Positions 37,401 through 50,239 are shown, counted from the first letter of the stretch. The stretch: DNA of 64,000 nucleotides from Odontesthes bonariensis (GCF_027942865.1 NC_134511.1:446392-510391); one strand, 5' to 3'. Notes: generated by a model not told the origin, from the letters alone. Program-made: numbers and translations.

Positions 37401-37457
37401 ACGTCATCTCTACAGATCACAGAGAACGGAGAGTTCCGTAACTCTGGAAACTGCTAA
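1266..37457 (+). CDS. dab2ip: DAB2IP, SynGAP-family Ras GTPase-activating protein (gene level, 5'-partial, 21 exons)
   Basis: Encodes a cytoplasmic/membrane-associated Ras GAP and signalling scaffold (also called AIP1) that stimulates GTP hydrolysis by Ras and, in mammals, couples to TNF/ASK1 signalling. Exons: 1266-1421, 5023-5125, 7487-7563, 8175-8284, 17036-17180, 19067-19239, 25079-25350, 26333-26541, 28042-28186, 28260-28404, 29560-29796, 32090-32279, 33224-33444, 33623-33714, 33788-34264, 34376-34650, 35656-35769, 36472-36594, 36675-36754, 37081-37168, 37287-37457. All phases agree and give 1200 codons plus TAA. Order: PH segments (about residues 30-250), C2 (about 245-350), RasGAP (about 370-650) with the arginine finger in FRENTLATK and the FLRFLCP motif, a proline-rich stretch near 955-975, and a coiled coil (about 1048-1165). 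The segments [20 protein letters not shown] and [10 protein letters not shown] and the C-terminus ITENGEFRN separate DAB2IP from SYNGAP1 and RASAL2. The start codon is upstream of the window. Introns are packed with minisatellites. Confidence 0.93.
1690..1757. repeat. ATTT/ATTC tetranucleotide microsatellite
   Basis: A short run of CATTTATT-type tetranucleotides inside the first complete dab2ip intron. Confidence 0.85.
1842..2075. repeat. Second block of the GATGTTCT minisatellite
   Basis: Same unit as at 1-1215, resuming after about 600 bp that contain the PH exon. It runs directly into the GTAGTATGGAA array at about 2085 with only a short mixed junction. Confidence 0.92.
2085..4948. repeat. 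Minisatellite of GTAGTATG / GAAGTATG blocks, about 2.9 kb
   Basis: Permuted 7-15 bp blocks (GTAGTATG, GAAGTATG, GTAGTAGG, GCAGTATG). Longer segments are themselves duplicated: GTAGTTTGGAAGTATATAG occurs at about 2343, 3161 and 4034. The array ends in GGTTTCGAACACAGCC, the terminus of the MITE family seen at 35784-36416 and 41153-41756, whose subterminal region carries the same short repeat. Translation gives only [12 protein letters not shown] low-complexity peptides. Confidence 0.95.
4949..4964 (-). mobile_element. Solo terminal end of a GGCTGTGT-type MITE
   Basis: GGTTTCGAACACAGCC at the right edge of the 2.9-kb array matches the terminus of the complete MITE at 41153-41756. No matching opposite end is visible at the left edge of the array. 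Confidence 0.6.
5023..5125 (+). CDS. dab2ip: dab2ip exon: PH domain, [11 protein letters not shown] segment
   Basis: Enters in phase 0 and leaves with one extra base. [11 protein letters not shown] corresponds to the IHPLL segment that follows the first PH strands in SynGAP-family proteins. A CT-rich tract (TTCTTCTTCAG) precedes it and the donor AAAG|GTGAGG follows. The second half is less conserved, so the 3' end is less certain. Confidence 0.68.
5158..5302. repeat. 14-bp minisatellite (ACAGACGGGCAGTT), about 10 copies
   Basis: Direct repeats of ACAGACGGGCAGTT starting about 33 bp after the donor at 5125. One copy is truncated and one carries a single-base change. Confidence 0.93.
5325..5346 (+). 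CDS. dab2ip: Possible alternative first coding exon of dab2ip
   Basis: ATG GAC GTG GAC TTT GAG GAC G followed by donor GTAAGA leaves one base, exactly the phase needed to join exon 7487-7563. It would give a short isoform starting MDVDFED that skips the two upstream PH exons. Mammalian DAB2IP and SYNGAP1 are known to use alternative first exons, often acidic. No promoter was identified; this is an inference from phase and donor only. Confidence 0.3.
5508..5655. repeat. 29-bp repeat, 5 copies, each with a DR1 nuclear-receptor motif
   Basis: Five copies at exact 29-bp spacing. Each contains AGGTCAGAGGTCA (starting 5527, 5556, 5585, 5614, 5643), a perfect direct repeat of AGGTCA with one spacer base. 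Confidence 0.9.
5735..6838. repeat. Minisatellite of CAGCTGTTTAT and CAACCTGCAGAT blocks, 1.1 kb
   Basis: Alternating 10-bp (CAGCTGTTTAT-type) and 23-bp blocks. Each carries an E-box palindrome CAGCTG and many carry CTGCAG. The open frame through it ([16 protein letters not shown]) is repeat-derived. Confidence 0.95.
6839..7486 (+). other. Unique intron sequence, dab2ip
   Basis: About 650 bp of non-repetitive, AT-rich then moderately GC-rich DNA before exon 7487. It ends in TCTTCCAG. No gene or element was recognised. Confidence 0.5.
7487..7563 (+). CDS. dab2ip: dab2ip exon: linker before the GFLSRRLK segment
   Basis: Completes a split codon, adds 25 codons and leaves in phase 0. It reads [19 protein letters not shown], resembling the human DAB2IP region just before GFLSRRLK. 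Acceptor CTTCCAG|AT, donor ACG|GTGAGC. Confidence 0.7.
7700..8090 (-). mobile_element. L2-like LINE 3' fragment
   Basis: The 3' end motif is read on the minus strand (forward CAAAGTGCTTTACAGAG), followed by decayed coding sequence of the C-terminal LINE region. The same tail occurs on the plus strand at about 49950-50070. It fills most of the intron between exons 7563 and 8175. Confidence 0.65.
8175..8284 (+). CDS. dab2ip: dab2ip exon: GFLSRRLK basic segment
   Basis: Phase 0 in, two bases over at the end. Encodes [20 protein letters not shown], the strongly conserved basic stretch of SynGAP-family proteins. Donor ACCAG|GTACTG. The last 20 bases of this exon and the donor are the seed of the 44-bp array that follows. 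Reading past the donor gives TGA within nine codons, so this first copy is the only useful donor. Confidence 0.87.
8262..12524. repeat. 44-bp minisatellite duplicating an exon-intron junction, about 96 copies
   Basis: Unit: ATCAATACAGCTGACACCAG (exon end) then GTACTGTTCACTGATATATC and ACTG. Some units carry an extra GCT (47 bp); variants differ at ACAGCTG/ACCGCTG/ACAGCCG/ACCTCTG and CAGG/CAGA. Every unit with CAGG keeps the sequence CAG|GTACTG of the real donor. The array starts inside exon 8175-8284 and ends abruptly in the polypurine array. Confidence 0.97.
12525..14732. repeat. Polypurine minisatellite (GAGGAAGGAGGAGA), 2.2 kb
   Basis: The plus strand is almost wholly purine: GAGGAAGGAGGAG followed by ACGA, ATGA, GTGA, GGGA or ACAAGAG. 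Long open frames on the minus strand ([14 protein letters not shown]) are an artefact of the CT-rich complement. Mirror-symmetric polypurine tracts of this kind can form triplex (H) DNA. Confidence 0.96.
14733..15029 (+). other. Unique island within the 8.75-kb dab2ip intron
   Basis: About 300 bp of non-array DNA including three CTCCATCTTTC repeats. A splice-like TCTCAG|ATGCTCG|GTGAGT occurs at 14940-14958 but fails the phase test. No gene found. Confidence 0.45.
15030..15338. repeat. 61-bp tandem repeat, 5 copies, with internal inverted repeat
   Basis: CAGCTCTG recurs at 15030, 15091, 15152 and so on every 61 bp. Each unit has GTGTGTTAGCCT and, about 15 bp later, AGGCTACGCTAACACAC, which can pair as a hairpin. 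Confidence 0.9.
15348..15450. repeat. CA/CATG-rich microsatellite
   Basis: Runs of ACACACATGCACACGCATGC. Simple alternating purine-pyrimidine repeat. Confidence 0.85.
15655..16798. repeat. 12-bp minisatellite (GCTAACATCAAA / GCTAACATTACA), 1.1 kb
   Basis: About 95 copies of a 12-bp unit. Because 12 is a multiple of three, open frames on the minus strand ([13 protein letters not shown]) run through it without meaning. Confidence 0.95.
16935..16976 (+). mobile_element. hAT-like terminal fragment
   Basis: CAGGGGTGCCCAACCTTTTG resembles the common CAGGGGT...CAACC terminus of vertebrate hAT elements. Only one end is seen. Confidence 0.35.
17036..17180 (+). CDS. dab2ip: dab2ip exon: QESLL and IIKPVHSS...DYCFE (PH domain)
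   Basis: The first base completes the split AGG codon from exon 8284. Encodes [10 protein letters not shown] then [18 protein letters not shown], near-identical to the family consensus. Acceptor GCCTCAG, donor GAG|GTACTC. It leaves in phase 0. Confidence 0.92.
17181..19066 (-). mobile_element. Transposon-rich intron: LINE fragments and hAT-like remnant
   Basis: Bases 17525-17625 match, on the minus strand, the plus-strand LINE at 43712-44245. About 17609-18000 begins CAGGGGTCGGAAACCCGCGG and looks hAT-derived. Bases 18190-18460 encode, on the minus strand, reverse-transcriptase pieces including [20 protein letters not shown]. The CAGCTGAGTATCATCAGC block is present three times (about 18339, 18733, 18871). 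AGAATCAGAATCAGAATCGC at 18480 is another common fish repeat end. None of it is intact. Confidence 0.6.
19067..19239 (+). CDS. dab2ip: dab2ip exon: end of PH domain, start of C2
   Basis: Encodes [19 protein letters not shown] (PH C-terminal helix) then [20 protein letters not shown], the first C2 strand. Acceptor TTTCCCAG, donor CG|GTAGGA leaving two bases. Reading through the donor gives an immediate TAG. Confidence 0.94.
19240..25062. repeat. Minisatellite of CAGGTACTGTCAC units, 5.8 kb
   Basis: Begins a few bases after the donor at 19239 and ends about 17 bp before the next acceptor, so it fills the whole intron. Units are 12 bp (AGGTACTGTCAC, AGGTACTGTCCC) or 19 bp (with CCTGTCCC/CCTGTCTC). 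Up to about 22930 the CCTGTCCCAGG form dominates; from 22930 the CTGTCTCAGG and CTGTCAGAGG forms take over, with a GGTACCCGGTCCC variant block at 23030-23350. The plus strand contains almost no stop codons, so frames of more than 1400 codons appear; they do not join the neighbouring exons in frame. Confidence 0.97.
25079..25350 (+). CDS. dab2ip: dab2ip exon: C2 domain core
   Basis: Encodes [20 protein letters not shown], then [17 protein letters not shown] and [20 protein letters not shown], the C2 domain of the family. It enters completing CG|G (Arg) and leaves with one base. Acceptor TGCTGCAG, donor CGAG|GTAGGT. Confidence 0.96.
25356..26310. repeat. GGTCCT hexamer-based array, about 950 bp
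   Basis: Starts a few bases after the donor at 25350. GGTCCT/GGCCCT hexamers are interrupted by GGACTGTGGCC and GGTGCAGGTCC. All six frames are largely open, giving GPGPGP and LVLVL peptides. Very GC-rich. Confidence 0.95.
26333..26541 (+). CDS. dab2ip: dab2ip exon: C2-RasGAP linker and start of GAP helices
   Basis: Encodes [20 protein letters not shown] and [18 protein letters not shown]. Acceptor CTCCTCAG, donor AAG|GTGGCT (weak at +4 to +6). Phase 2 in, phase 0 out. Confidence 0.95.
26542..28012. repeat. 17-bp minisatellite (TGACTCCGCCCACTCAC), 1.45 kb
   Basis: The array starts at the third base of the intron (GTGGCTCCGCCCACTCACTG) and runs nearly to the acceptor at 28041. Variants: TCCACCCACCCAA, GCATCCTCCCAC, GCACCCTCCCAC. 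Each unit carries CCGCCC or CCACCC. Confidence 0.95.
28042..28186 (+). CDS. dab2ip: dab2ip exon: RasGAP domain with arginine finger
   Basis: Encodes [14 protein letters not shown] and [20 protein letters not shown]. The Arg in FRENTLATK (codon at 28108-28110, about residue 438 of the window product) aligns with the catalytic arginine finger of RasGAPs. Acceptor TCTCCACAG, donor CTCG|GTATGC. Confidence 0.96.
28260..28404 (+). CDS. dab2ip: dab2ip exon: RasGAP domain, [17 protein letters not shown]
   Basis: Separated from the previous exon by a 73-bp intron with no array. Encodes [20 protein letters not shown] and [16 protein letters not shown]. Donor TACAG|GTACGA; the next array begins at this donor. 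Confidence 0.96.
28405..29510. repeat. Minisatellite of ACAGGTGCAAAC units, 1.1 kb
   Basis: Units of 10-12 bp: ACAGGTGCAAAC, ACAGGTGCTA, ACAGATGCTA. The first units overlap the donor (TACAG|GTACGAACAGGTGC), so ACAG|GT is repeated through the intron. Confidence 0.95.
29560..29796 (+). CDS. dab2ip: dab2ip exon: RasGAP domain with FLR motif
   Basis: Encodes [20 protein letters not shown] and [27 protein letters not shown] (about 29663-29683) is the RasGAP signature that positions the finger loop. Ends [14 protein letters not shown]. The donor AGCAA|GTACGC was chosen because AA+G joins the next exon as Lys-Phe-Gly. Confidence 0.96.
29815..32062. repeat. 46-bp minisatellite with GGGGCGGAGCC core, about 49 copies
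   Basis: Starts about 20 bp after the donor at 29796. Core: CATGAAGGGGCGGAGCCTG, TTACAGCCCGAATG and TTTCTGTCTCCTT. Variants alternate AAGGGG/AGGGGG, CCCGAATG/CCTGCATG and GTCTCC/GTTTCC/GTGTCC. Blocks such as 30720-31330 and 31350-31920 are near-copies of each other. Each unit contains a GC box (GGGGCGG). Confidence 0.96.
32090..32279 (+). CDS. dab2ip: dab2ip exon: C-terminal part of RasGAP domain
   Basis: Encodes [19 protein letters not shown] and [20 protein letters not shown]. Acceptor CGCTGCAG, donor CAG|GTGATA, phase 0 out. Confidence 0.96.
32303..33193. repeat. ATTC/ATTT tetranucleotide microsatellite, 0.9 kb
   Basis: Begins about 25 bp after the donor at 32279 and ends about 30 bp before the next acceptor. 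CATTCATT with interspersed TTTATT and [12 protein letters not shown] open frame is repeat-derived. Confidence 0.96.
33224..33444 (+). CDS. dab2ip: dab2ip exon: [12 protein letters not shown] and proline/serine-rich linker
   Basis: Encodes [20 protein letters not shown], as in DAB2IP after the GAP domain, then a [16 protein letters not shown] stretch. Acceptor TTTCTGCAG, donor GG|GTTAGT. Confidence 0.93.
33445..33508. repeat. 15-bp repeat (GGCTCGTTGGGAATC), about 4 copies at a donor
   Basis: Short tandem repeat starting about 8 bp after the donor at 33444, another donor-adjacent array. A (GT)n tract follows at 33588-33611. Confidence 0.85.
33623..33714 (+). CDS. dab2ip: dab2ip exon: DAB2IP-specific [20 protein letters not shown]
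   Basis: Encodes [20 protein letters not shown], diagnostic of DAB2IP among SynGAP-family members. Acceptor TTTTGCAG, donor TCAG|GTGACC. The following intron is only 73 bp. Confidence 0.95.
33788..34264 (+). CDS. dab2ip: dab2ip exon: large serine-rich linker exon
   Basis: Encodes [36 protein letters not shown] and [12 protein letters not shown], matching DAB2IP in order, then Ser/Gln-rich sequence. Acceptor TCCTACAG, donor ACAG|GTAACT. Probably a disordered regulatory region. Confidence 0.94.
34265..34375. repeat. Short GTCTGAACCCGG repeats filling a 111-bp intron
   Basis: Four to five imperfect copies of GGTCTGAACCCGG starting about 9 bp after the donor. Confidence 0.75.
34376..34650 (+). 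CDS. dab2ip: dab2ip exon: proline-rich segment
   Basis: Encodes [35 protein letters not shown] and [15 protein letters not shown], matching the DAB2IP proline-rich (SH3-binding) region. The mammalian polyproline run is shorter here. Acceptor CCGGCAG, donor AAG|GTAACC. Confidence 0.95.
34651..35655 (+). other. dab2ip intron with a small donor duplication
   Basis: Starts with GTAACCGGGTTGTTTCCATG repeated about 2.3 times, so GGTAACCGGG recurs just inside the intron. The remaining 950 bp is AT-rich single-copy-looking DNA in which no element was recognised. Confidence 0.5.
35656..35769 (+). CDS. dab2ip: dab2ip exon: [12 protein letters not shown]
   Basis: Encodes [15 protein letters not shown] then an acidic stretch ([15 protein letters not shown]). 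Acceptor GTGCTCAG, donor AAG|GTGAGA. Confidence 0.94.
35784..36416 (+). mobile_element. PIF/Harbinger-like MITE, 633 bp, copy 1
   Basis: Begins GGCTGTGTGCGAAACC and ends GGAACACAGCC (inverted termini), flanked by CTA on both sides (35781-35783 and 36417-36419). The left subterminal region contains CATACTGCATACTTCCATAC-type short repeats. The body is near-identical to the reverse complement of 41153-41756. No transposase; non-autonomous. Superfamily assignment rests on the 3-bp target duplication and GG-starting termini. Confidence 0.8.
36472..36594 (+). CDS. dab2ip: dab2ip exon: coiled coil, part 1
   Basis: Encodes [20 protein letters not shown] and the heptad-rich continuation ending MLQEYQ. 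Acceptor CTGCTCAG, donor CAG|GTGGGT. Confidence 0.95.
36675..36754 (+). CDS. dab2ip: dab2ip exon: coiled coil, part 2
   Basis: Encodes [20 protein letters not shown] then MNSIISR. Acceptor GTTTCAG, donor AGCAG|GTGGGA. Confidence 0.95.
36768..37070. repeat. 23-bp minisatellite (CCCTGTTTCCCCTCTAACTC)
   Basis: About 12 copies of CCCTGTTTCCCCTCTAACTC plus GCG, starting about 14 bp after the donor and filling the intron almost to the acceptor at 37080. Each unit is a pyrimidine tract. Confidence 0.92.
37081..37168 (+). CDS. dab2ip: dab2ip exon: coiled coil, part 3
   Basis: Encodes [20 protein letters not shown] then SKQKIIEAQ, highly conserved in the family. Acceptor CTGTGCAG, donor CAG|GTACCT. 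Confidence 0.96.
37174..37284. repeat. 15-16 bp repeat (TGTCTCACCTGTCTG), about 7 copies
   Basis: Fills the 118-bp intron between the last two exons and runs directly into the acceptor (CACCTGTCTCAG). Confidence 0.88.
37287..37457 (+). CDS. dab2ip: dab2ip last coding exon
   Basis: Encodes [20 protein letters not shown], then [15 protein letters not shown] and TAA at 37455-37457. The [10 protein letters not shown]-terminus is the conserved end of long DAB2IP/RASAL2-type isoforms. Confidence 0.96.
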   Translation, partial: EKRISSLDAANTRLMAALTQLKERYSVTSQRNGLSPSNTSSLQITENGEFRNSGNC

Positions 37458-38155
37458 GCAACCGCTGTCTGAGCTGTGATTGGCTGCGACCACATGGATG
37501 ATGCTGGGGGGCGGGGCTAACTGACTGAATGAGTGCGGACATTATTCCACAGGCCGACCAGATTGACCTCTGACCCCAATCCCGTTGCTAGGTTACCCTC
37601 CACTTCCTGTTTTTGTTTGTTTAGCATGTTCCCGAAGTCTGACTTTGTTTCCTGTTTACATTTGTTACTTCCTGTATAGAACCAGATTTAAGGCTGTTCA
37701 CAGGTGTCTGTTACCATAGCAACACACGCATCGATCCCTCCTGAAGTCTTTCTCCTCGGATCATGTTTTAGAGAAGCAGTGCAACGTTTTTCATCCGGGT
37801 TAGCCTAGCTTAGCACAAAGAATGGAAACAGGTGGAAAGTGTTAGCCTAGCTCCGAACCTTTCAGTGATTACTTTGGCCTCTCCGGGCTTCCGTAGTTTT
37901 CAGTATTTAGTTCATGTGGATCGGCTGAGGTCCTCCAGAGTTAGACACTAGTTTGTGTTGTTTCAGAGAATTTTAATGTAAACAGCAGATTTTATTGTAA
38001 AACTTTAAATTGTGATGAATAGTTTGTGAACACACACACACTCCGGTCTCACTGTAGCTTCTGTCTGTTCCGTATTTATGTTCCAGATCCTCTTATTGTT
38101 ATTTATCTACGGCTGTAATTTATAAGGAGACAATAAATCATACACCATCAAGCCG
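37458..38155 (+). other. dab2ip: dab2ip 3' UTR
   Basis: About 700 bp of non-repetitive sequence after the stop codon, up to a poly(A) signal at 38132. Cleavage is expected 10-30 bp beyond it; the exact site cannot be read from sequence. Confidence 0.65.
38132..38137 (+). promoter_or_regulatory. dab2ip: Poly(A) signal of dab2ip
   Basis: AATAAA in CAATAAATCATACACC, the first canonical hexamer after the stop codon. Confidence 0.7.
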
Positions 38156-38221
38156 TTGCCGTGGTGATGAGGGACACAAACACACAGGTGTGACTGTAAC
38201 CGTGGAGACGGATTTTATTTA

Positions 38222-38227
38222 TTTATT
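38222..38227 (-). promoter_or_regulatory. scin: Poly(A) signal of the scinderin-like gene
   Basis: On the minus strand AATAAATAAATAAA begins about 10 bp after the stop codon at 38240. This implies a very short 3' UTR unless a later signal is used. Confidence 0.55.
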
Positions 38228-38239
38228 CAGGAAGTGATG

Positions 38240-45719
<7,480 letters not shown>

Positions 45720-45849
45720 GATGCCGACTGCGGTGGGCGGGGCCAGAGAAACAAACACAATCACAGTCATGTGACCATAACACCGCGGTCACCATGGTAA
45801 CGGATTCTGATGTTAAAGATCCAAACCCGCTAAATGTTCTGTAGGTACC

Positions 45850-47322
45850 GAAGATAAAGTAAAGATAAAGTAAATAAAGATAAAGTAAAGATAAAGTAAA
45901 GATAAACAAAGTAAAGATAAACAAAGGAAAGATAAAGCAAAGATAAAGGAAGTAAAGATAAAGGAAGTAAAGATAAAGTAAAGATAAAGGAAGTAAAGAT
46001 AAACAAAGAAAAGATAAACAAAGGAAAGATAAAGCAAAGATAAAGGAAGTAAAGATAAAGGAAGTAAAGATAAAGTAAAGATAAACAAAGTAAAGATAAA
46101 CAAAGGAAAGATAAAGCAAAGATAAAGGAAGTAAAGATAAAGGAAGTAAAGATAAAGTAAAGATAAAGGAAGTAAAGATAAACAAAGAAAAGATAAACAA
46201 AGTAAAGATAAACAAAGAAAAGATAAAGTAAAGATAAAGTAAATAAAGATAAACAAAGAAAAGATAAACAAAGTAAAGATAAAGTAAAGATAAAGTAAAT
46301 AAAGATAAACAAAGAAAAGATAAAGTAAAGACAAAGGAAGTAAAGATAAAGTAAAGATAAAGGAAGTAAAGATAAAGTAAAGATAAAGGAAGTAAAGATA
46401 AACAAAGAAAAGATAAAGTAAAGACAAAGGAAGTAAAGATAAAGTAAAGACAAAGGAAGTAAAGATAAAGTAAAGATAAAGGAAGTAAAGATAAACAAAG
46501 AAAAGATAAACAAAGTAAAGATAAACAAAGAAAAGATAAAGTAAAGATAAAGGAAGTAAAGATAAAGTAAATAAAGATAAACAAAGAAAAGATAAACAAA
46601 GTAAAGATAAAGTAAAGATAAAGTAAATAAAGATAAACAAAGTAAAGATAAAGGAAGTAAAGATAAAGTAAAGATAATCAAAATAAAGATAAAGTAAAGA
46701 TAAAGATAAACAAGATAAAGATAAATAAAGTAAAGATAAACAAAGGAAAGATAAAGTAAAGATAAAGTAAAGATAGATAAAGTAAAGATAAAGTAAAGAT
46801 AAACAAAATAAAGATAAACAAAGGAAAGATAAAGTAAAGATAAAGTAAAGATAAAGTAAAGATAAAGGAAGTAAAGATAAAGTAAAGATAAAGTAAAGAT
46901 AAACAAAATAAAGATAAAGATAAATAAAGTAAAGATAAAGATAAAGTAAAGATAAAGATAAAGTAAAGATAAACAAAGTAAAGATAAAGGAAGTAAAGAT
47001 AAAGTAAAGATAAACAAAGTAAAGACAAAGTAAAGATAAACAAAATAAAGATAAAGTAAAGATAAACAAAGTAAAGACAAAGTAAAGATAAAGTAAAGAT
47101 AAACAAAGTAAAGATAAAGTAAAGATAAACAAAGTAAAGATAAAGTAAAGATAAACAAAGTAAAGATAAAGTAAAGATAAACAAAGTAAAGACAAAGTAA
47201 AGATAAACAAAGTAAAGACAAAGTAAAGATAAAGTAAAGATAAACAAAGTAAAGACAAAGTAAAGATAAAGTAAAGATAAACAAAGTAAAGATAAACAAA
47301 GTAAAAATAAACAAAGTAAATC
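45850..47322. repeat. AAAGATAAAGT minisatellite, 1.5 kb
   Basis: Units of 11-15 bp: AAAGATAAAGT, AAAGATAAACAAAGT, AAAGATAAAGGAAGT. Over 100 AGATAA motifs. Apparent minus-strand frames of about 490 codons (YFVYLYFIFTL-type) are repeat-derived. Lies in scin-like intron 1. Confidence 0.96.
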
Positions 47323-47359
47323 AGCTGTGATCAGCTGCAGCACTAACAGGTAAACTGCC

Positions 47360-48582
47360 TCCATCATTCCTACCCTCCCCAGAGGTGATGCGGCCCGGCC
47401 TCCCATCATTCCTACCCTCCCCAGAGGTGGTGCGGCCCGGCCTCCCATCATTCCTACCCTCCCCAGAGGTGGTGCGGCCCGGCCTCCCATCATTCCTACC
47501 CTCCCCAGAGGTGATGCGGCCCGGCCTCCATCATTCCTACCCTCCCCAGAGGTGGTTCGGCCCGGCCTCCATCATTCCTACCCTCCCCAGAGGTGGTGCG
47601 GCCCGGCCTCCCATCATTCCTACCCTCCCCAGAGGTGGTGCGGCCCGGCCTCCCATCATTTCTACCCTCCCCAGAGGTGGTTCGGCCCGGCCTCCCATCA
47701 TTCCTACCCTCCCCAGAGGTGGTGCGGCCCGGCCTCCCATCATTTCTACCCTCCCCAGAGGTGGTTCGGCCCGGCCTCCCATCATTCCTACCCTCCCCAG
47801 AGGTGGTGCGGCCCGGCCTCCCATCATTCCTACCCTCCCCAGAGGTGGTGCGGCCCGGCCTCCCATCATTCCTACCCTCCCCAGAGGTGGTGCGGCCCGG
47901 CCTCCCATCATTCCTACCCTCCCCAGAGGTGGTGCGGCCCGGCCTCCCATCATTCCTACCCTCCCCAGAGGTGGTGCGGCCCGGCCTCCCATCATTCCTA
48001 CCCTCCCCAGAGGTGATGCGGCCCGGCCTCCCATCATTCCTACCCTCCCCAGAGGTGGTTCGGCCCGGCCTCCATCATTCCTACCCTCCCCAGAGGTGGT
48101 GCGGCCCGGCCTCCCATCATTCCTACCCTCCCCAGAGGTGATGCGGCCCGGCCTCCCATCATTCCTACCCTCCCCAGAGGTGGTGCGGCCCGGCCTCCCA
48201 TCATTCCTACCCTCCCCAGAGGTGGTTCGGCCCGGCCTCCATCATTCCTACCCTCCCCAGAGGTGGTGCTGCCCGGCCTCCCATCATTCCTACCCTCCCC
48301 AGAGGTGGTTCGGCCCGGCCTCCATCATTCCTACCCTCCCCAGAGGTGGTGCGGCCCGGCCTCCCATCATTCCTACCCTCCCCAGAGGTGATGCGGCCCG
48401 GCCTCCCATCATTCCTACCCTCCCCAGAGGTGGTGCGGCCCGGCCTCCCATCATTCCTACCCTCCCCAGAGGTGGTTCGGCCCGGCCTCCATCATTCCTA
48501 CCCTCCCCAGAGGTGGTGCTGCCCGGCCTCCCATCATTCCTACCCTCCCCAGAGGTGGTGCGGCGGGGGGGGGGGGGGGGGG
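47360..48582. repeat. 42-bp minisatellite, about 29 copies, ending in an 18-G run
   Basis: Units contain CATCATTCCTACCCTCCCC, AGAGGTGGTGCGGCCCGGCC and TC (41 or 42 bp). Because 42 is a multiple of three, both strands show open frames (RPPIIPTLPRGGA; MMGGRAAPPLGRVG). A run of 18 G at 48565-48582 closes the array. Confidence 0.96.
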
Positions 48583-49004
48583 CACGATAATAAATAAATA
48601 AATAAAGCTATAAACTTTGCAGATATGTTTTTTTCTTTTAAATCCCCACCTGCATTTATTCTATCAATACAAGACAAACAGAGATAATAAATCGTGGCCT
48701 TTTTTCTGGCCGGTTTTCTTTGGATGGACAGGGCATTTCTCAGGGGGGCAGGACTAGTTCCTGGGGGGGCAGTGGACCTGGAGCCTGAGCAGGTGAAACA
48801 AAGGTGTTTCCCAAACCTGGACTCCTCTCCTCTGTTAGCAGGAAGCGCTCAGAGGCAGCTGCTGCTCTGATAACACATTCAGAGCCAACAGGAACCAGAA
48901 CCTCAGGACTCGCACACACCTGGACACCGGAGTCCAACAGGTGAGGAAAGGAAGAAGAGTTTGTTTTAGAGTCTGAATTCAGTCCCAAACAGGTAAAAAC
49001 TCAC
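48583..49004 (-). other. scin-like intron 1, proximal part
   Basis: About 420 bp of unique sequence between the 42-bp array and the presumed first exon, with a short (AATA)n run at 48588-48605. Nothing else was recognised. Confidence 0.4.
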
Positions 49005-49065
49005 CTTCAGCTTCTGTCACACGTGTCTTCAGCTGGACTCAAACTGCAGGCTGACAGAGGAGGCA
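49005..49065 (-). other. scin: Probable non-coding first exon (5' UTR) of the scin-like gene
   Basis: On the minus strand AAGCTGAAG|GTGAGTTTT gives a strong donor at 49005. The coding exon begins with an acceptor and a short UTR, so at least one upstream 5' exon is required, and this is the best donor after the arrays. The transcription start is not determined. Confidence 0.4.
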
Positions 49066-49407
49066 GGAAGCAGGTAACCTCACCTGTCCAGCCCCTCCCC
49101 CGCTCTGTGGCTGAGGAGCCACACCCAGCCGACACAAACCTGAACACAATCGGTTCATCAGGGAACAGCAGAGAGGACGCACCCTGCAGCACGGACCCAA
49201 GGGACTCCACCAACAACAGGTTTCAGGCCCAAACGGGCCGCAGGTGGCGCCGCTCTCACCCTGAGCCGTCACAGTTTCTACGGGAACAGCAGAGAGGACA
49301 TCTCAGAGCTGAACGTTTACCTGAAATAAATAAAACTCTATTTTCAGCTGCTTTTGAATAAAGCTCCAAATCTGAAGCTCGAGTTTCAAAACGTAATCAC
49401 ATTTTAA

Positions 49408-49903
49408 CCCATAAGAACCCGGACCCATTTCTACTTAAATGAACATTAAGGGGGTCATAACACAGACTAAATAGAACACATTTCGGACACATCAGTACTG
49501 TGACATCTGTGTCACATTGGGCGTTAAGAACCTGGATAATTTCTCCATCAAGGAAAATTATGGGGAAAATAAACGGACTATATAGAACACATTTCTGATA
49601 TTTTTCTCAAAATAACACTCCCTAGTGTCAAAGATGTGTCAATGGGTGTTAAATGGTTTAAATGGTTTGAATCTTTCCTTTGGCAACGAAAAACAAGCCA
49701 TTTAAACTTAGCTAGCTCTGCCCGTAGCGCTAACCTGTTGGAAATGTTATTGTGGGAAGACTAAATCACATGACCTGTCACATGACCCACCAGGATGTTA
49801 AGCATGGGTCACTCTGGCAGTTCAGGAGTTGAAATCAAAGATAAAGTTTTTCATGGAATTTTCCAGAACACTTAAAGGGCGTGTGACCCTGGGTTCTTAT
49901 GGG
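49408..49903. mobile_element. piggyBac-like MITE, 496 bp
   Basis: Inverted 13-bp termini CCCATAAGAACCC and GGGTTCTTATGGG, each flanked by TTAA (49404-49407 and 49904-49907), the piggyBac target duplication. No transposase frame. Confidence 0.8.
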
Positions 49904-49944
49904 TTAACTACTGATTCTATCTGATTCTATCTGTTGTTCTTCTT

Positions 49945-50075
49945 TCTTTCTTTTTTTTGTTTAAAATTTAAATCCTGCTTTTTATTTCTACTGTTTTAAT
50001 GTCTCTGTAAAGCACTTTGAATCGCCCTGCAGTTGAATTGTGCCGTACAGATAAACTTGCCTGAAGTCAGCTTTA
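49945..50075 (+). mobile_element. L2-like LINE 3' tail
   Basis: CTCTGTAAAGCACTTTGAAT...GTGCCGTACAGATAAACTTGCC, the conserved LINE 3' end. Complementary to the tail at 7715-7830. Confidence 0.7.
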
Positions 50076-50239
50076 TTCAAACATTCTGCTCTTAGATTAT
50101 TTTTTAATTTCATTGTGTTGTACTCGCTGTATTTATACAAAGAATAAAGATCTGTTCTGTTCACAGGGTAAAACTAAAAACTCACGTGTGTGTGAAAGAG
50201 AAAGAAATATCCAAGATTAACAAGACTTAGTTATTCTTC

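Noticed and set aside
49023..49361. Overlapping 70-110 codon frames in GC-rich DNA near 49.2 kb
   Set aside because: There is no splice-consistent link to neighbouring genes and no recognisable family. The region fits a promoter/5' UTR of the scin-like gene better.
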